DNA of 64,000 nucleotides from Streptomyces sp. PKU-EA00015 (GTDB lineage: Bacteria > Actinomycetota > Actinomycetes > Streptomycetales > Streptomycetaceae): NCBI RefSeq assembly GCF_013387495.1, contig NZ_JABZEE010000010.1, positions 124,001-188,000 of the forward strand, given 5' to 3'. This document shows, in pieces, positions 24,103 through 32,130 of this stretch. The first letter of the stretch is position 1. Every line of letters begins with the position of its first letter. The notes under the pieces are model-generated. The model had not been told where the DNA came from, searched no databases, and worked only from the letters and a program-made list of their open reading frames with translations. The position numbers were made by a program, and so were the translations under genes.

Positions 24103-26019
24103 ATGGGGGATCGAGAGTCGATGAGTGGGCGCGCGCACCAGGGAGCGGTGTTCCAGCCGCTGGGTGAGGACGATCCGAAGACGGTCGCCGGATACAGGAT
24201 CGCAGCCCGCCTCGGCGCCGGCGGGATGGGCAAGGTCTACCTGTCGTACACCCCCGGCGGCCGGCCGGTCGCCATCAAGGTGATCCGGCCCGACTTCGGC
24301 CAGGACGCCGAGTTCCGCCGCCGGTTCGCCCAGGAGGTGCAGGCCGCGCAGCGCGTGCAGGGCCTGTTCACGGCACCCGTGATCGACGCCGACCCGGACT
24401 CCGAACAGCCCTGGCTCGCCACCGCCTACGTGCCAGGTCCCTCCCTCTCCGACGCCGTGGCCCAGCACGGCAGGCTGCCGGTGGAGACCGTGCTGCTGCT
24501 CGTCGCCGGCATCGCCGAGGCGCTGCAGATCATCCACGGCGCGGGCATCGTCCACCGCGACCTCAAGCCCGCCAACGTCCTGCTCGCCGCCGACGGCCCG
24601 CGGGTCATCGACTTCGGCATCGCCCGTGCCGCCGACGCCACCTCGCTGACCAGCAGCGGTGTCACCATCGGCACGCCCGCGTTCATGGCTCCGGAGCAGG
24701 CCGCGGGCAGCCATGTCACACCCGCGACCGACATCTTCGCCCTCGGCCAGATCGCGGCGTACGCGGCCACCGGCAAGGCGGCCTTCGGCGAGGGCACCTC
24801 GCACGGGGTGCTCTACCGGATCGTCCACGAGGAGCCCGACCTCACCGAACTCCCGGACCAGCTGCGCGAACTGGTCACGCGGTGCATGGTGAAGGACCCC
24901 GCGGGCCGCCCCTCCGTCGCCGAGATCCTGGGCATCTGCCAGGCGGCCAACGGCGAGACGGTGCTGCGCCGTCCCGAGGAGTGGCTGCCGAGCGTGGTCG
25001 CCGCCGAGATCACCACCCGCAAGGCCGCGCCCGCGCCGCCCGTGACCCCGCCGGCCGGGCAGCCCCCCGCGCAGCCGGCCGGGGCACCCACCCACATGCC
25101 CACCGCGCACGCGGCGCCGTCGACGCCGCCGCCCGGTTTCGGCCCCGCGCCGCAGCCGCCCACGCAGCCGCACGCCCCCTCCGGTCCGCAGGGCCCGTAC
25201 GGACAGCCCCACGCGCAGCCGGGCACCCAGCCGCAGCCGCACGCCCAGCCGACGTACGGCTACCCGCAGCCCGGCCCGCAGGGCCCCGGCTACGGCTATC
25301 CGCAGACGGCCGCCCACCCGCAGCCCGGCGGCCCCGTCCCCTACAACCCCGCCGCCGCCACCGGCCAGACGGCTCCCGCCGCGCCCAAGAAGAAGACGGC
25401 GCGCAATCTCGCCATCGCCGTCGCGGTCACGCTGGTGCTGGGCGTCGCCGTCGGCGGCGGTACGTACTTCGCCCTGTCCGACGACGGCAAGGGCAAGGAG
25501 AACCGGAGCCAGGACAAGAGCGGTTCGGACAAGCAGAGTTCGACCCCGAAGCCGGACGGCACCCCTTCGGAACAGGGTGACGGCGGCAACGGCGTCGACT
25601 CGCCGCCGGACGAGCCGGTCGCCGACCCGACGCCGAAGACGTACACCGGGATCAACCTGGTGGACCAGTACCACCTCACCCTCGACGACGACCCCGTCAA
25701 GCCCGTCGACGACGACTCGCCCTCGGACGTCTACTACAGCGACATCAGCGAGCAGATCCGGACGGAGAACGGACGGTACATCCTGCTGCGCAGCGGCCAG
25801 ACGGCCAGTCTCGACACCTGCCGGACCGAGACGCGCTACGCGACCAGCATCGACCTGGACGTCCTGTCGAAGGGCGCCAAGTTCTGCGTGCTGACGGATT
25901 CGGGGCATGCGGGTGTGGCGACCTATCAGGGGAAGTCGCCCGACACCGATCCCAGTCAGTTCATCACGCTCGATGTCATCGTGTGGCGCAACGCGATCGA
26001 TCCCGCCCCTTCGTCCTGA
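24103..26019 (+). CDS. membrane-bound Ser/Thr protein kinase (PknB-like)
   Basis: A 638-residue kinase from ATG at 24103 (TGAGG six bases upstream; a second ATG at 24121 is possible). The kinase domain (~28-285) has ARLGAGGMGKVYLSY, VAIKVIRP, HRDLKPANVLL, VIDFGIAR and FMAPEQAAG. A Pro/Gln/His/Tyr-rich linker covers ~305-430. One membrane helix (~433-455) leads to an extracellular domain of ~180 residues with two Cys (DTCRTET, AKFCVLT). It carries no PASTA repeats, so the sensor differs from cell-wall PknB. It lies inside the ureide locus but has its own start region, and a functional link is not shown. Confidence 0.95.
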   Translation: MGDRESMSGRAHQGAVFQPLGEDDPKTVAGYRIAARLGAGGMGKVYLSYTPGGRPVAIKVIRPDFGQDAEFRRRFAQEVQAAQRVQGLFTAPVIDADPDSEQPWLATAYVPGPSLSDAVAQHGRLPVETVLLLVAGIAEALQIIHGAGIVHRDLKPANVLLAADGPRVIDFGIARAADATSLTSSGVTIGTPAFMAPEQAAGSHVTPATDIFALGQIAAYAATGKAAFGEGTSHGVLYRIVHEEPDLTELPDQLRELVTRCMVKDPAGRPSVAEILGICQAANGETVLRRPEEWLPSVVAAEITTRKAAPAPPVTPPAGQPPAQPAGAPTHMPTAHAAPSTPPPGFGPAPQPPTQPHAPSGPQGPYGQPHAQPGTQPQPHAQPTYGYPQPGPQGPGYGYPQTAAHPQPGGPVPYNPAAATGQTAPAAPKKKTARNLAIAVAVTLVLGVAVGGGTYFALSDDGKGKENRSQDKSGSDKQSSTPKPDGTPSEQGDGGNGVDSPPDEPVADPTPKTYTGINLVDQYHLTLDDDPVKPVDDDSPSDVYYSDISEQIRTENGRYILLRSGQTASLDTCRTETRYATSIDLDVLSKGAKFCVLTDSGHAGVATYQGKSPDTDPSQFITLDVIVWRNAIDPAPSS

Positions 26020-26166
26020 ATTCTGTCTTTGCTGTGGCGCGTCGCGGGCCGGATGGCGTTAACTGGCCCGCACCCCGCGGACGTTTCGCCGTCCGGCGGA
26101 ACGCGGTCGCGGGCACAAGGACGTGCGAGGGGCTGGGCTTTGTTGCGGAGCGTGGGGCAGACGCGG

Positions 26167-26463
26167 GTGACAGGGAGCGGCGAGGATCCGAGAGCGGCGG
26201 CGTTACGTGCTGCGGTCGCGCAGCTCCGGCGTGAACTGGCCGGGTACCGTGCCGAGTTCGGTGACCGGGCGATCGCCGAGGACGAACTGGCCGTTCTGGC
26301 CGCGATGATCGCCGCGGGCGACCCGGAGATCCCGCGCATGCGCCGCTCGCTGCTGCTCATCGCGGGCGCGATCGGGTCGGTGAGCGCGCTGTCGCCGGCG
26401 CTGATGCAGGTGAGGAACGCGGTGGACACGTTCGGCGACGTGCCGCCGCGACGGAAGGTCTGA
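26167..26463 (+). CDS. DUF5955-family protein
   Basis: A 98-residue protein taken from GTG at 26167 (VTGSGEDPRAAALRAAV). A TTG at 26143 would add 8 residues and is a plausible alternative. The body is helical: VAQLRRELAGYRAEFGDRAI, then DELAVLAAMIAAGDPEIPRM and LLLIAGAIGSVSALSPAL, a hydrophobic segment that may contact the membrane. DUF5955 is a small Streptomyces family of unknown function. Leu13 is a TTA codon (26203-26205), implying bldA control. It follows the kinase by about 150 bases on the same strand and is convergent with the IclR gene. Confidence 0.75.
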   Translation: MTGSGEDPRAAALRAAVAQLRRELAGYRAEFGDRAIAEDELAVLAAMIAAGDPEIPRMRRSLLLIAGAIGSVSALSPALMQVRNAVDTFGDVPPRRKV

Positions 26464-26814
26464 TACCGGCGGGGCCGCTGCGCGGACGCTTTCCCCACCC
26501 CACCCCACCCCACCCCGGCCCTTCCCGAACCGGGGATCCGCCCGGGCCCCACGCTGCCCTGGCGGGCGCGGCTTCGGGGCACTGTCCGGCGGAGCCGGGA
26601 CTCCCGCCCCGGACCCGCCCTGCTCGGTCGCCGGGCGGGCGGGGCTGCGCCCCAGGACCGGGCGCTCGGCGCTCTGGTGGGCGTGGGCTTCCGGGCTCTG
26701 CCGCCGGACCGATCGGGCATGTCGGCCCCGACGGCGTTCGTGGCGCGGGGCCTTGGGCGGAGCCCCGACGGGTGCGTCAGGTACGTGCAGCCCCCGACGC
26801 GGACGGGCGCGCGC
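26464..26814. other. 351-base intergenic region with a CCCCA microsatellite
   Basis: Between convergent genes. It holds a pentanucleotide tandem repeat, CCCCA x4 followed by CCCC (26493-26516), and a small hairpin GGGGC-TGC-GCCCC (26641-26653) that may help end transcription. Otherwise it is GC-rich with no gene seen. Confidence 0.6.
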
Positions 26815-27615
26815 TCAGGACTGCGGGGACGTGCTCGCCAGGGCCGTGGAGAGGTCGTGCGCGACCTCCTGGAGGATCGGCACGATCTTCTCCGTCGCCG
26901 CCTCCGTCACCCGCCCCGCCGGCCCCGAGATCGAGATCGCCGCCGCCGTCGGGGAGTTCGGCACGGGGACCGCGAGGCAGCGCACGCCGATCTCCTGCTC
27001 GTTGTCGTCGACCGCGTACCCCGCCCGGCGGACCTGTTCGAGCGCGGCGAGGAAGCCCTCGGGCGTCGTGATCGTCTTCTCCGTCGCGGCCGGCATGCCG
27101 GTGCGCGACAGCAGCGCCCGTACCTCGTCCGCCGGGGTGTGCGCCAGCAGCGCCTTGCCCACGCCCGTGGAGTGCGGCAGGACGCGCCGGCCGACCTCGG
27201 TGAACATGCGCATCGAGTGCTTGGAGGGCACCTGCGCCACGTACACGATCTCGTCGCCGTCCAGGAGCGCCATGTTCGCCGTCTCACCGGTCTCCTCGAC
27301 CAGGCGGGCGAGGTAGGGGCGCGCCCAGGTGCCCAGCAGCCGGGACGCGGACTCGCCGAGCCGGATCAGCCGGGGGCCGAGGGCGTAGCGGCGGTTGGAC
27401 TGCTGCCGTACGTACCCGCAGGCCACCAGCGTGCGCATCAGCCGGTGAATGGTCGGCAGGGGGAGCCCGCTGCTCGCCGACAGCTCGCTCAGCCCGACCT
27501 CGCCACCGGCGTCGGCCATGCGTTCGAGCAGGTCGAAGGCGCGCTCCAGGGACTGCACGCCGCCACTGGCGGCGGGCTTGGCTGCGTCGGTGGTGCTGGC
27601 GCTGGACGTCGGCAC
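26815..27615 (-). CDS. allR: IclR-family repressor of allantoin utilisation
   Basis: A 266-residue protein from GTG at 27615 (GAAAGGA upstream). The N-terminal winged helix-turn-helix (~20-80) contains VQSLERAFDLLERMADAGGE and LPLPTIHRLMRTLVACGYV. The C-terminal IclR effector domain (~95-262) has ETANMALLDGDEIVYVAQV, RRVLPHSTGVGKALLA and VRCLAVPVPN. It lies divergent from allantoinase; in S. coelicolor the IclR protein in this position (AllR) represses ureide genes and responds to pathway intermediates. Inverted repeats with GTGGAA/TTCCAC half-sites in the shared intergenic region are the probable operators. Confidence 0.92.
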   Translation of the reverse strand: MPTSSASTTDAAKPAASGGVQSLERAFDLLERMADAGGEVGLSELSASSGLPLPTIHRLMRTLVACGYVRQQSNRRYALGPRLIRLGESASRLLGTWARPYLARLVEETGETANMALLDGDEIVYVAQVPSKHSMRMFTEVGRRVLPHSTGVGKALLAHTPADEVRALLSRTGMPAATEKTITTPEGFLAALEQVRRAGYAVDDNEQEIGVRCLAVPVPNSPTAAAISISGPAGRVTEAATEKIVPILQEVAHDLSTALASTSPQS

Positions 27616-27787
27616 GTCGGCGGTCCTTTCGGGCAGGCAGGGCAAGTCAGCAGCCTACCGGGCGTGTGCGTGGGGCACATCGCCGCCGTCGAGGCGTCTT
27701 TGCCGGTCAGGGCCCGTTTGTCCGGGTGTCAGCGGGCTTTTCGGGCAGGCCCGCGGCCTCTCCGTTGGGCGAAGCGACCCACATGAC

Positions 27788-27815
27788 AGTGGAATCTTAC
27801 TTCCACTTTGTGGAA
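27788..27815. promoter_or_regulatory. overlapping inverted repeats, probable AllR operator
   Basis: AGTGGAA (27788-27794) pairs with TTCCACT (27801-27807) over a 6-base spacer; TTCCAC (27801-27806) pairs again with GTGGAA (27810-27815) over 3 bases. Three GTGGAA/TTCCAC half-sites are thus packed in 28 bases between allR and allB. TGGAA...TTCCA is the usual form of IclR-family sites. Confidence 0.65.
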
Positions 27816-27869
27816 ACGTCCAAGCGTGCGGTCCGGGGCGGGCGGGTCTTGACGGGCGTCGATCGGAAG

Positions 27870-27896
27870 TGAAGACTTCTTCAACAGTTCGTTGAA
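27870..27896. promoter_or_regulatory. second operator cluster upstream of allB
   Basis: TGAAGACTTCTTCA (27870-27883) is a perfect palindrome, and TTCAAC (27880-27885) pairs with GTTGAA (27891-27896) over a 5-base spacer. The latter has the same arrangement as the site before aceB (23265-23281). The pair lies 60-90 bases before the allB start, in a locally AT-rich patch suited to a promoter. Confidence 0.6.
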
Positions 27897-27956
27897 TTTC
27901 TGGCCCGCCGAAGCAGATTCGGCGATCGCCTGCGTTGATGCATGTGAGGGGAGCTG

Positions 27957-29312
27957 GTGTCCGACGTGGACGGGACCGTGGACGTGAACCTGGTGCTGCG
28001 CTCGACGCGCGTCGTCACCCCGGAGGGCACGCGCGCCGCGACGGTCGCCGTCGCCCACGGGAGGATCGCGGCGGTGGGGCCGTACGACGCCGAGGTCCCG
28101 GCAGGCGCCCGCCTGGAGGACTTCGGCGACGACGCGCTGCTGCCCGGCCTCGTCGACACCCACGTCCATGTGAACGACCCCGGCCGCACCGCCTGGGAGG
28201 GCTTTTGGACCGCCACCCGTGCGGCCGCGGCCGGCGGCATCACGACCCTGCTCGACATGCCGCTCAACTCGCTCCCGCCGACGACCACCGTCGGGCACCT
28301 GCGCACCAAGCAGGACGTCGCCCGCCCCAAGGCCCATGTCGACACCGGCTTCTGGGGTGGTGCGATCCCGGACAACGTCAAGGACCTGCGGCCGCTGCAC
28401 GACGCCGGCGTCTTCGGCTTCAAGTGTTTCCTGTCGCCCTCCGGCGTCGAGGAGTTCCCCGAGCTCGACCAGGAGCAGCTCGCCCGCTCCATGGCCGAGA
28501 TCGCCGGCTTCGGCGGCCTGCTCATCGTGCACGCCGAGGACCCGCACCACCTGGCGTCGGCCCCCCAGCGCAGCGGCCCGAAGTACGCCGACTTCCTCGC
28601 CTCCCGGCCGCGCGACGCCGAGAACACCGCCGTCGAGGGCCTGATCGCCCACGCCGAGCGGCTGAACGCGCGGGTGCACGTACTGCACCTGTCCTCCAGC
28701 GACGCACTGCCGCTGATCGCCGCCGCCAGGCGCAGGGGCGTGGCGGTCTCCGTCGAGTCCTGCCCCCACTTCCTCACCCTCACCGCGGAGGAAGTCCCCG
28801 ACGGCGCCACCGAGTTCAAGTGCTGCCCACCGATCCGGGAGGCGGCCAACCAGGACCTGCTCTGGCAGGGGCTCGCCGACGGTGTCATCGACTGCATCGT
28901 CTCCGACCACTCCCCGTGCACCACCGATCTCAAGACCCCGGACTTCGCATCCGCGTGGGGCGGCATCTCCTCGCTCCAGCTGGGTCTGCCCGCCATCTGG
29001 ACCGAGGCCCGCAAGCGCGGCCACACCCTCGACGACGTCGTCCGCTGGATGTCCTTCGCCCCCGCGAAGCTGGCGGGCCTGAGCGACAAGGGCGCCATCG
29101 AGGCCGGCCGCGACGCCGACTTCGCGGTCCTCGCCCCCGACGCGACGTTCACCGTCGACCCCGCCGAACTGCACCATCGCAACCAGGTGACCGCCTATGC
29201 GGGCAAGACCCTGCACGGCGTCGTCCGGTCGACGTGGCTGCGCGGCGAGCGGATCGTGGAGAACGGCAACGTGGCCGAGCCGACGGGCCGGCTGCTCGAA
29301 AGGAACAACTGA
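27957..29312 (+). CDS. allB: allantoinase
   Basis: A 451-residue cyclic amidohydrolase from GTG at 27957, preceded by GAGGGGAG. It opens allantoin to allantoate in the cytoplasm. Metal-site motifs are [17 protein letters not shown] (HxH), FKCFLSPSG with the lysine that is carboxylated in the family, [21 protein letters not shown] and IVSDHSPCT. Length fits bacterial AllB. It forms an operon with allantoicase, four bases downstream, and is divergent from allR with operator repeats between them. Confidence 0.95.
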   Translation: MSDVDGTVDVNLVLRSTRVVTPEGTRAATVAVAHGRIAAVGPYDAEVPAGARLEDFGDDALLPGLVDTHVHVNDPGRTAWEGFWTATRAAAAGGITTLLDMPLNSLPPTTTVGHLRTKQDVARPKAHVDTGFWGGAIPDNVKDLRPLHDAGVFGFKCFLSPSGVEEFPELDQEQLARSMAEIAGFGGLLIVHAEDPHHLASAPQRSGPKYADFLASRPRDAENTAVEGLIAHAERLNARVHVLHLSSSDALPLIAAARRRGVAVSVESCPHFLTLTAEEVPDGATEFKCCPPIREAANQDLLWQGLADGVIDCIVSDHSPCTTDLKTPDFASAWGGISSLQLGLPAIWTEARKRGHTLDDVVRWMSFAPAKLAGLSDKGAIEAGRDADFAVLAPDATFTVDPAELHHRNQVTAYAGKTLHGVVRSTWLRGERIVENGNVAEPTGRLLERNN

Positions 29313-29316
29313 AACC

Positions 29317-30447
29317 GTGTCCTCTTCCTCCCTTCCCTCCTACACCGGTGACGCCAGCCCGTACGGCGGCGGCGACCCGTACGCCGACTACCGCACCCCT
29401 GGGCCGTCGGGGTTCTCCTTCACCCAGTACGCCGACCTCGCCGACCGCCGTCTCGGCGCCGGTGTCATCGCCGCCAACGACGAGTTCTTCGCCGAGCGCG
29501 AGAACCTGCTGAAGCCCGAGGCCGCCGAGTTCGACCCCGAGCACTTCGGCCACAAGGGCAAGATCATGGACGGCTGGGAGACCCGGCGCCGCCGCGGTGT
29601 CTCCGCCGGGCAGCCCCACCCCACCGACGAGGACCACGACTGGGCGCTCATACGCCTCGGCGCTCCCGGCGTCGTACGCGGCATCGTCGTCGACACCGCC
29701 CACTTCCGCGGCAACTACCCGCAGGCCGTGTCCGTCGAGGGCACCTCGGTCGCCGGGTCCCCCTCGCCCGAGGAGCTGCTGTCCGGCGACGTGAAGTGGA
29801 CGACGCTCGTCCCGCGCACGGCCGTCGGAGGCCACGCCGCGAACGGCTTCGCCGTCGACGCCGAGCAGCGCTTCACGCACCTGCGCGTCAACCAGCACCC
29901 CGACGGCGGCATCGCCCGCCTGCGCGTGTACGGCGAGGTCGCGCCGGACCCGGCGTGGCTCGCCGCGCTCTCCACGTTCGACCTCGTCGCGCTGGAGAAC
30001 GGCGGACAGGTCGAGGACGCGTCCGACCGCTTCTACTCGCCGGCCACCAACACCATCCAGCCCGGCCGTTCCCACAAGATGGACGACGGCTGGGAGACCC
30101 GCCGCCGCCGCGACAAGGGCAACGACTGGATCCGCTACCAGCTCGTGGAGCAGTCCGAGATCCGCGCCGTCGAGATCGACACCGCCTACCTCAAGGGCAA
30201 CAGCGCCGGCTGGGCCGCCCTGTCCGTGCGCGACGGCGAGAGCGGCGAATGGCGCGAGGTGCTGCCGCGCACCCGCCTGCAGCCCGACACCAACCACCGC
30301 TTCGTCCTGGACGCCCCGGCGGTCGGCACCCACGCCCGCATCGACATCTACCCCGACGGCGGCATCTCGCGCCTGCGCCTGTTCGGTTCCCTGACCGACC
30401 AGGGCGCGGCCCGGCTGGCCGCCCGCCACCAGGAGCTCGGCGGCTGA
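29317..30447 (+). CDS. alc: allantoicase
   Basis: A 376-residue allantoicase from GTG at 29317, four bases after allB. It hydrolyses allantoate to urea and ureidoglycolate. The family's internal duplication is visible: two beta-sandwich halves, each with a GWETRRRR segment (HKGKIMDGWETRRRRGVSAG and HKMDDGWETRRRRDKGNDW), a DTA(H/Y)(F/L)(R/K)GN segment, and a (P)DGGI(A/S)RLR(V/L)(Y/F)G segment ending each half. Glyoxylate from ureidoglycolate would feed malate synthase upstream. No ureidoglycolate lyase is obvious in the window. Confidence 0.95.
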   Translation: MSSSSLPSYTGDASPYGGGDPYADYRTPGPSGFSFTQYADLADRRLGAGVIAANDEFFAERENLLKPEAAEFDPEHFGHKGKIMDGWETRRRRGVSAGQPHPTDEDHDWALIRLGAPGVVRGIVVDTAHFRGNYPQAVSVEGTSVAGSPSPEELLSGDVKWTTLVPRTAVGGHAANGFAVDAEQRFTHLRVNQHPDGGIARLRVYGEVAPDPAWLAALSTFDLVALENGGQVEDASDRFYSPATNTIQPGRSHKMDDGWETRRRRDKGNDWIRYQLVEQSEIRAVEIDTAYLKGNSAGWAALSVRDGESGEWREVLPRTRLQPDTNHRFVLDAPAVGTHARIDIYPDGGISRLRLFGSLTDQGAARLAARHQELGG

Positions 30448-30485
30448 CGGTCCGCCGAGGGGCGGGCAGGCACGACACCCTCCCC

Positions 30486-30501
30486 GCCCCGCGCGCGGGG
30501 C
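30486..30501 (+). terminator. terminator after the allB-alc operon
   Basis: GCCCCGCG and CGCGGGGC form a perfect 16-bp palindrome about 40 bases after the alc stop. It is short but strongly GC-paired. Confidence 0.5.
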
Positions 30502-30624
30502 GCACCGGCCGACAGCAACGGTGCGCCCTGCACGCATACCGGGCGCGTCGTGTCACGTCGGGCACCCGGGTCACGCGACCACGCCGAGCGCCCGTGGCGT
30601 CCGTACGCAGAACACTGCCCCACG

Positions 30625-30644
30625 GGTATTCCGGTCGGTATACT
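30625..30644 (+). promoter_or_regulatory. leaderless promoter with direct-repeat operator
   Basis: A near-consensus -10, TATACT (30639-30644), ends 6 bases before the ATG at 30651, so the transcript should be leaderless. Two GGTAT repeats (30625-30629 and 30637-30641) are 12 bases apart, about one helical turn; the second overlaps the -10. A RHH-type antitoxin bound here would repress its own operon. No good -35 is seen. Confidence 0.6.
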
Positions 30645-30650
30645 CCCGGC

Positions 30651-30935
30651 ATGGACACCACGATCAAGGTCGACTCCAGAACCCGCGACCGGCTCGCGGC
30701 CGTCGCACAGGCCCAGGGGACCACGATGCGGTCCCTGCTCGCCGAGTTCGCCGAGTCCACGCTCACGCCGGAGGAGCTGAAGGAGCGTGCCGAGCGCACG
30801 CGCGCTTTTCTCGAGACGGAGTTCGGGCATCGCGTGGACGACGCCGAGTCCGGTCACCTGCGAGCCAGGATGCGCGCGGCCCAGACGGCCCACCGTGACG
30901 CCCTCCGAGCCGCCGGTATCGGTGACGTCGCGTGA
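30651..30935 (+). CDS. VapB-like ribbon-helix-helix antitoxin
   Basis: A 94-residue protein. The N-terminus MDTTIKVDSRTRDRLAAVAQ followed by AQGTTMRSLLAEFAEST is a ribbon-helix-helix DNA-binding fold, and the charged helical C-terminus would wrap a toxin. It starts at the ATG next to a -10 and its stop overlaps the next start (GTGA) by 4 bases. This is the classic order of a type II antitoxin-toxin operon that represses itself. Confidence 0.85.
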   Translation: MDTTIKVDSRTRDRLAAVAQAQGTTMRSLLAEFAESTLTPEELKERAERTRAFLETEFGHRVDDAESGHLRARMRAAQTAHRDALRAAGIGDVA

Positions 30936-31318
30936 ACCTGGACCACTTCGTGCTCGACACGGAGACTCTCCTGGCGCTCGGCGGCAACAAGCAGGTGTCC
31001 GGCCTGATCCACATTGCTGCAGGTGACGGATCCGTGCGGCTCTGGGTCCCGATCATCAGCGCCCTGGAGGCCGAACGGCAGCGGCCCGGAGTCATCGACT
31101 ACGTCGGGATCCTCGACACGCTGCACACTCTGGACGCCGACTACGAGTGCGCGCACGCATTGGCGCAGCTGCATGCGGGCGGTGTCCCCTTCGGGGTCGC
31201 GGCCGCGGTACACGCCGCCCGTCCGACGATCAGCCGCCCCGAAGGAGCGCTGGTGGCGACCGTCGTTCCTGACGCGTACGACGGACTCGGAGTGCCGGTG
31301 ATGGACCTCAACCGCTGA
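30932..31318 (+). CDS. PIN-like toxin partner, diverged active site
   Basis: A 128-residue protein coupled to the antitoxin. The N-terminal FVLDTETLLALGGNKQVSGL keeps the first PIN acidic residue (Asp9), and ALEAERQ gives a possible second. Where VapC proteins have Asp in a D-A-x-x-A helix and a T-x-D strand, this one reads PFGVAAAVHAARP and ALVATVVPDAYDG. Two of the canonical metal ligands therefore appear missing or moved. It may be a degenerate, conditionally active or repurposed toxin. Spacing and size still fit VapBC. Confidence 0.72.
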   Translation: MNLDHFVLDTETLLALGGNKQVSGLIHIAAGDGSVRLWVPIISALEAERQRPGVIDYVGILDTLHTLDADYECAHALAQLHAGGVPFGVAAAVHAARPTISRPEGALVATVVPDAYDGLGVPVMDLNR

Positions 31319-31413
31319 CGGACGCACCGAGAAGTGCTGCCGATGAGTTTTCGGTGCCCGTGCGGTCTGCCCTGATGACCGAGACGACCGACTCCGAAAG
31401 CGCAGGCACCGTC

Positions 31414-32025
31414 ATGGCAAAGCTCAGCCTCACCCAGTTCGTCTCCCTCGACGGCGTCTACCAGGCCCCCGGCGGCCCCGACGAAGACCGCCGCGGCGGC
31501 TTCGACCAGGGCGGCTGGTCCGTGCCGTACGGGGACGAGGACTTCGGCCGGTTCGTCGACGAGGTCTTCGAGCGGCCCACCGCCTTCCTGCTCGGCCGCC
31601 GGACGTACGAGATCTTCGCCGGCTACTGGCCCCTGCAGACCGACCCCGCCAACCCGATCGCGTCGAAGCTCAACGCCCTGCCCAAGTACGTCGTCTCGAC
31701 CACCCTCGACACCGCCGACTGGTCCGGCACCAGCATCATCCGCGGCGACCTGGTCAAGGAGGTCACCGGCCTGAAGGAGCGCACCGAGGGCGAGATCCAG
31801 ATGCACGGCAGCGGCGCCCTCGCCCGATCGCTCATGGCGCACGACCTCATCGACACGCTCCACCTGCTGAGCTTCCCGGTCGTGCTGGGCAAGGGTCTGC
31901 GCCTGTTCGCCGACGGTGCGACGCCGACCGCCTTCCGGCACGTCGACGCGAGGACCACCGGCTCCGGCATCGCCATCCACACCTACGAGCTGGCCGGCCG
32001 ACCCGAGTACGGCAGCTACGTCTGA
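31414..32025 (+). CDS. dihydrofolate reductase-like (RibD C-terminal fold) protein
   Basis: A 203-residue protein from ATG at 31414 (MAKLSLTQFVSLDGV, the usual family beginning); an ATG at 31375 would add 13 residues. The RibD_C/DHFR-like fold is shown by QFVSLDGVYQAPGG, AFLLGRRTYEIFAGYWPLQ, KYVVSTTLDTADWSGTSIIR, IQMHGSGALARSLM and LHLLSFPVVLGKGLRLFADG. Family members are NAD(P)H-dependent reductases of unknown substrate, often called YwjB/YyaP. It stands alone between the toxin-like gene and an exporter. Confidence 0.9.
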   Translation: MAKLSLTQFVSLDGVYQAPGGPDEDRRGGFDQGGWSVPYGDEDFGRFVDEVFERPTAFLLGRRTYEIFAGYWPLQTDPANPIASKLNALPKYVVSTTLDTADWSGTSIIRGDLVKEVTGLKERTEGEIQMHGSGALARSLMAHDLIDTLHLLSFPVVLGKGLRLFADGATPTAFRHVDARTTGSGIAIHTYELAGRPEYGSYV

Positions 32026-32130
32026 AACATGTAGCACCCACACGTCTCGCCCCGGTACGGTGATCGCTCCCGTGAGCGAGCCGCCGACGCCTCCGCCACG
32101 CCTGTCCGCCGGAGACGTTGGAGACCCAAG

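Noticed and set aside
26493..26516. CCCCA tandem repeat as a CRISPR or telomere-like element
   Set aside because: It is only four pentamers in a GC-rich intergenic region with no spacers or associated genes, so it is just a microsatellite.
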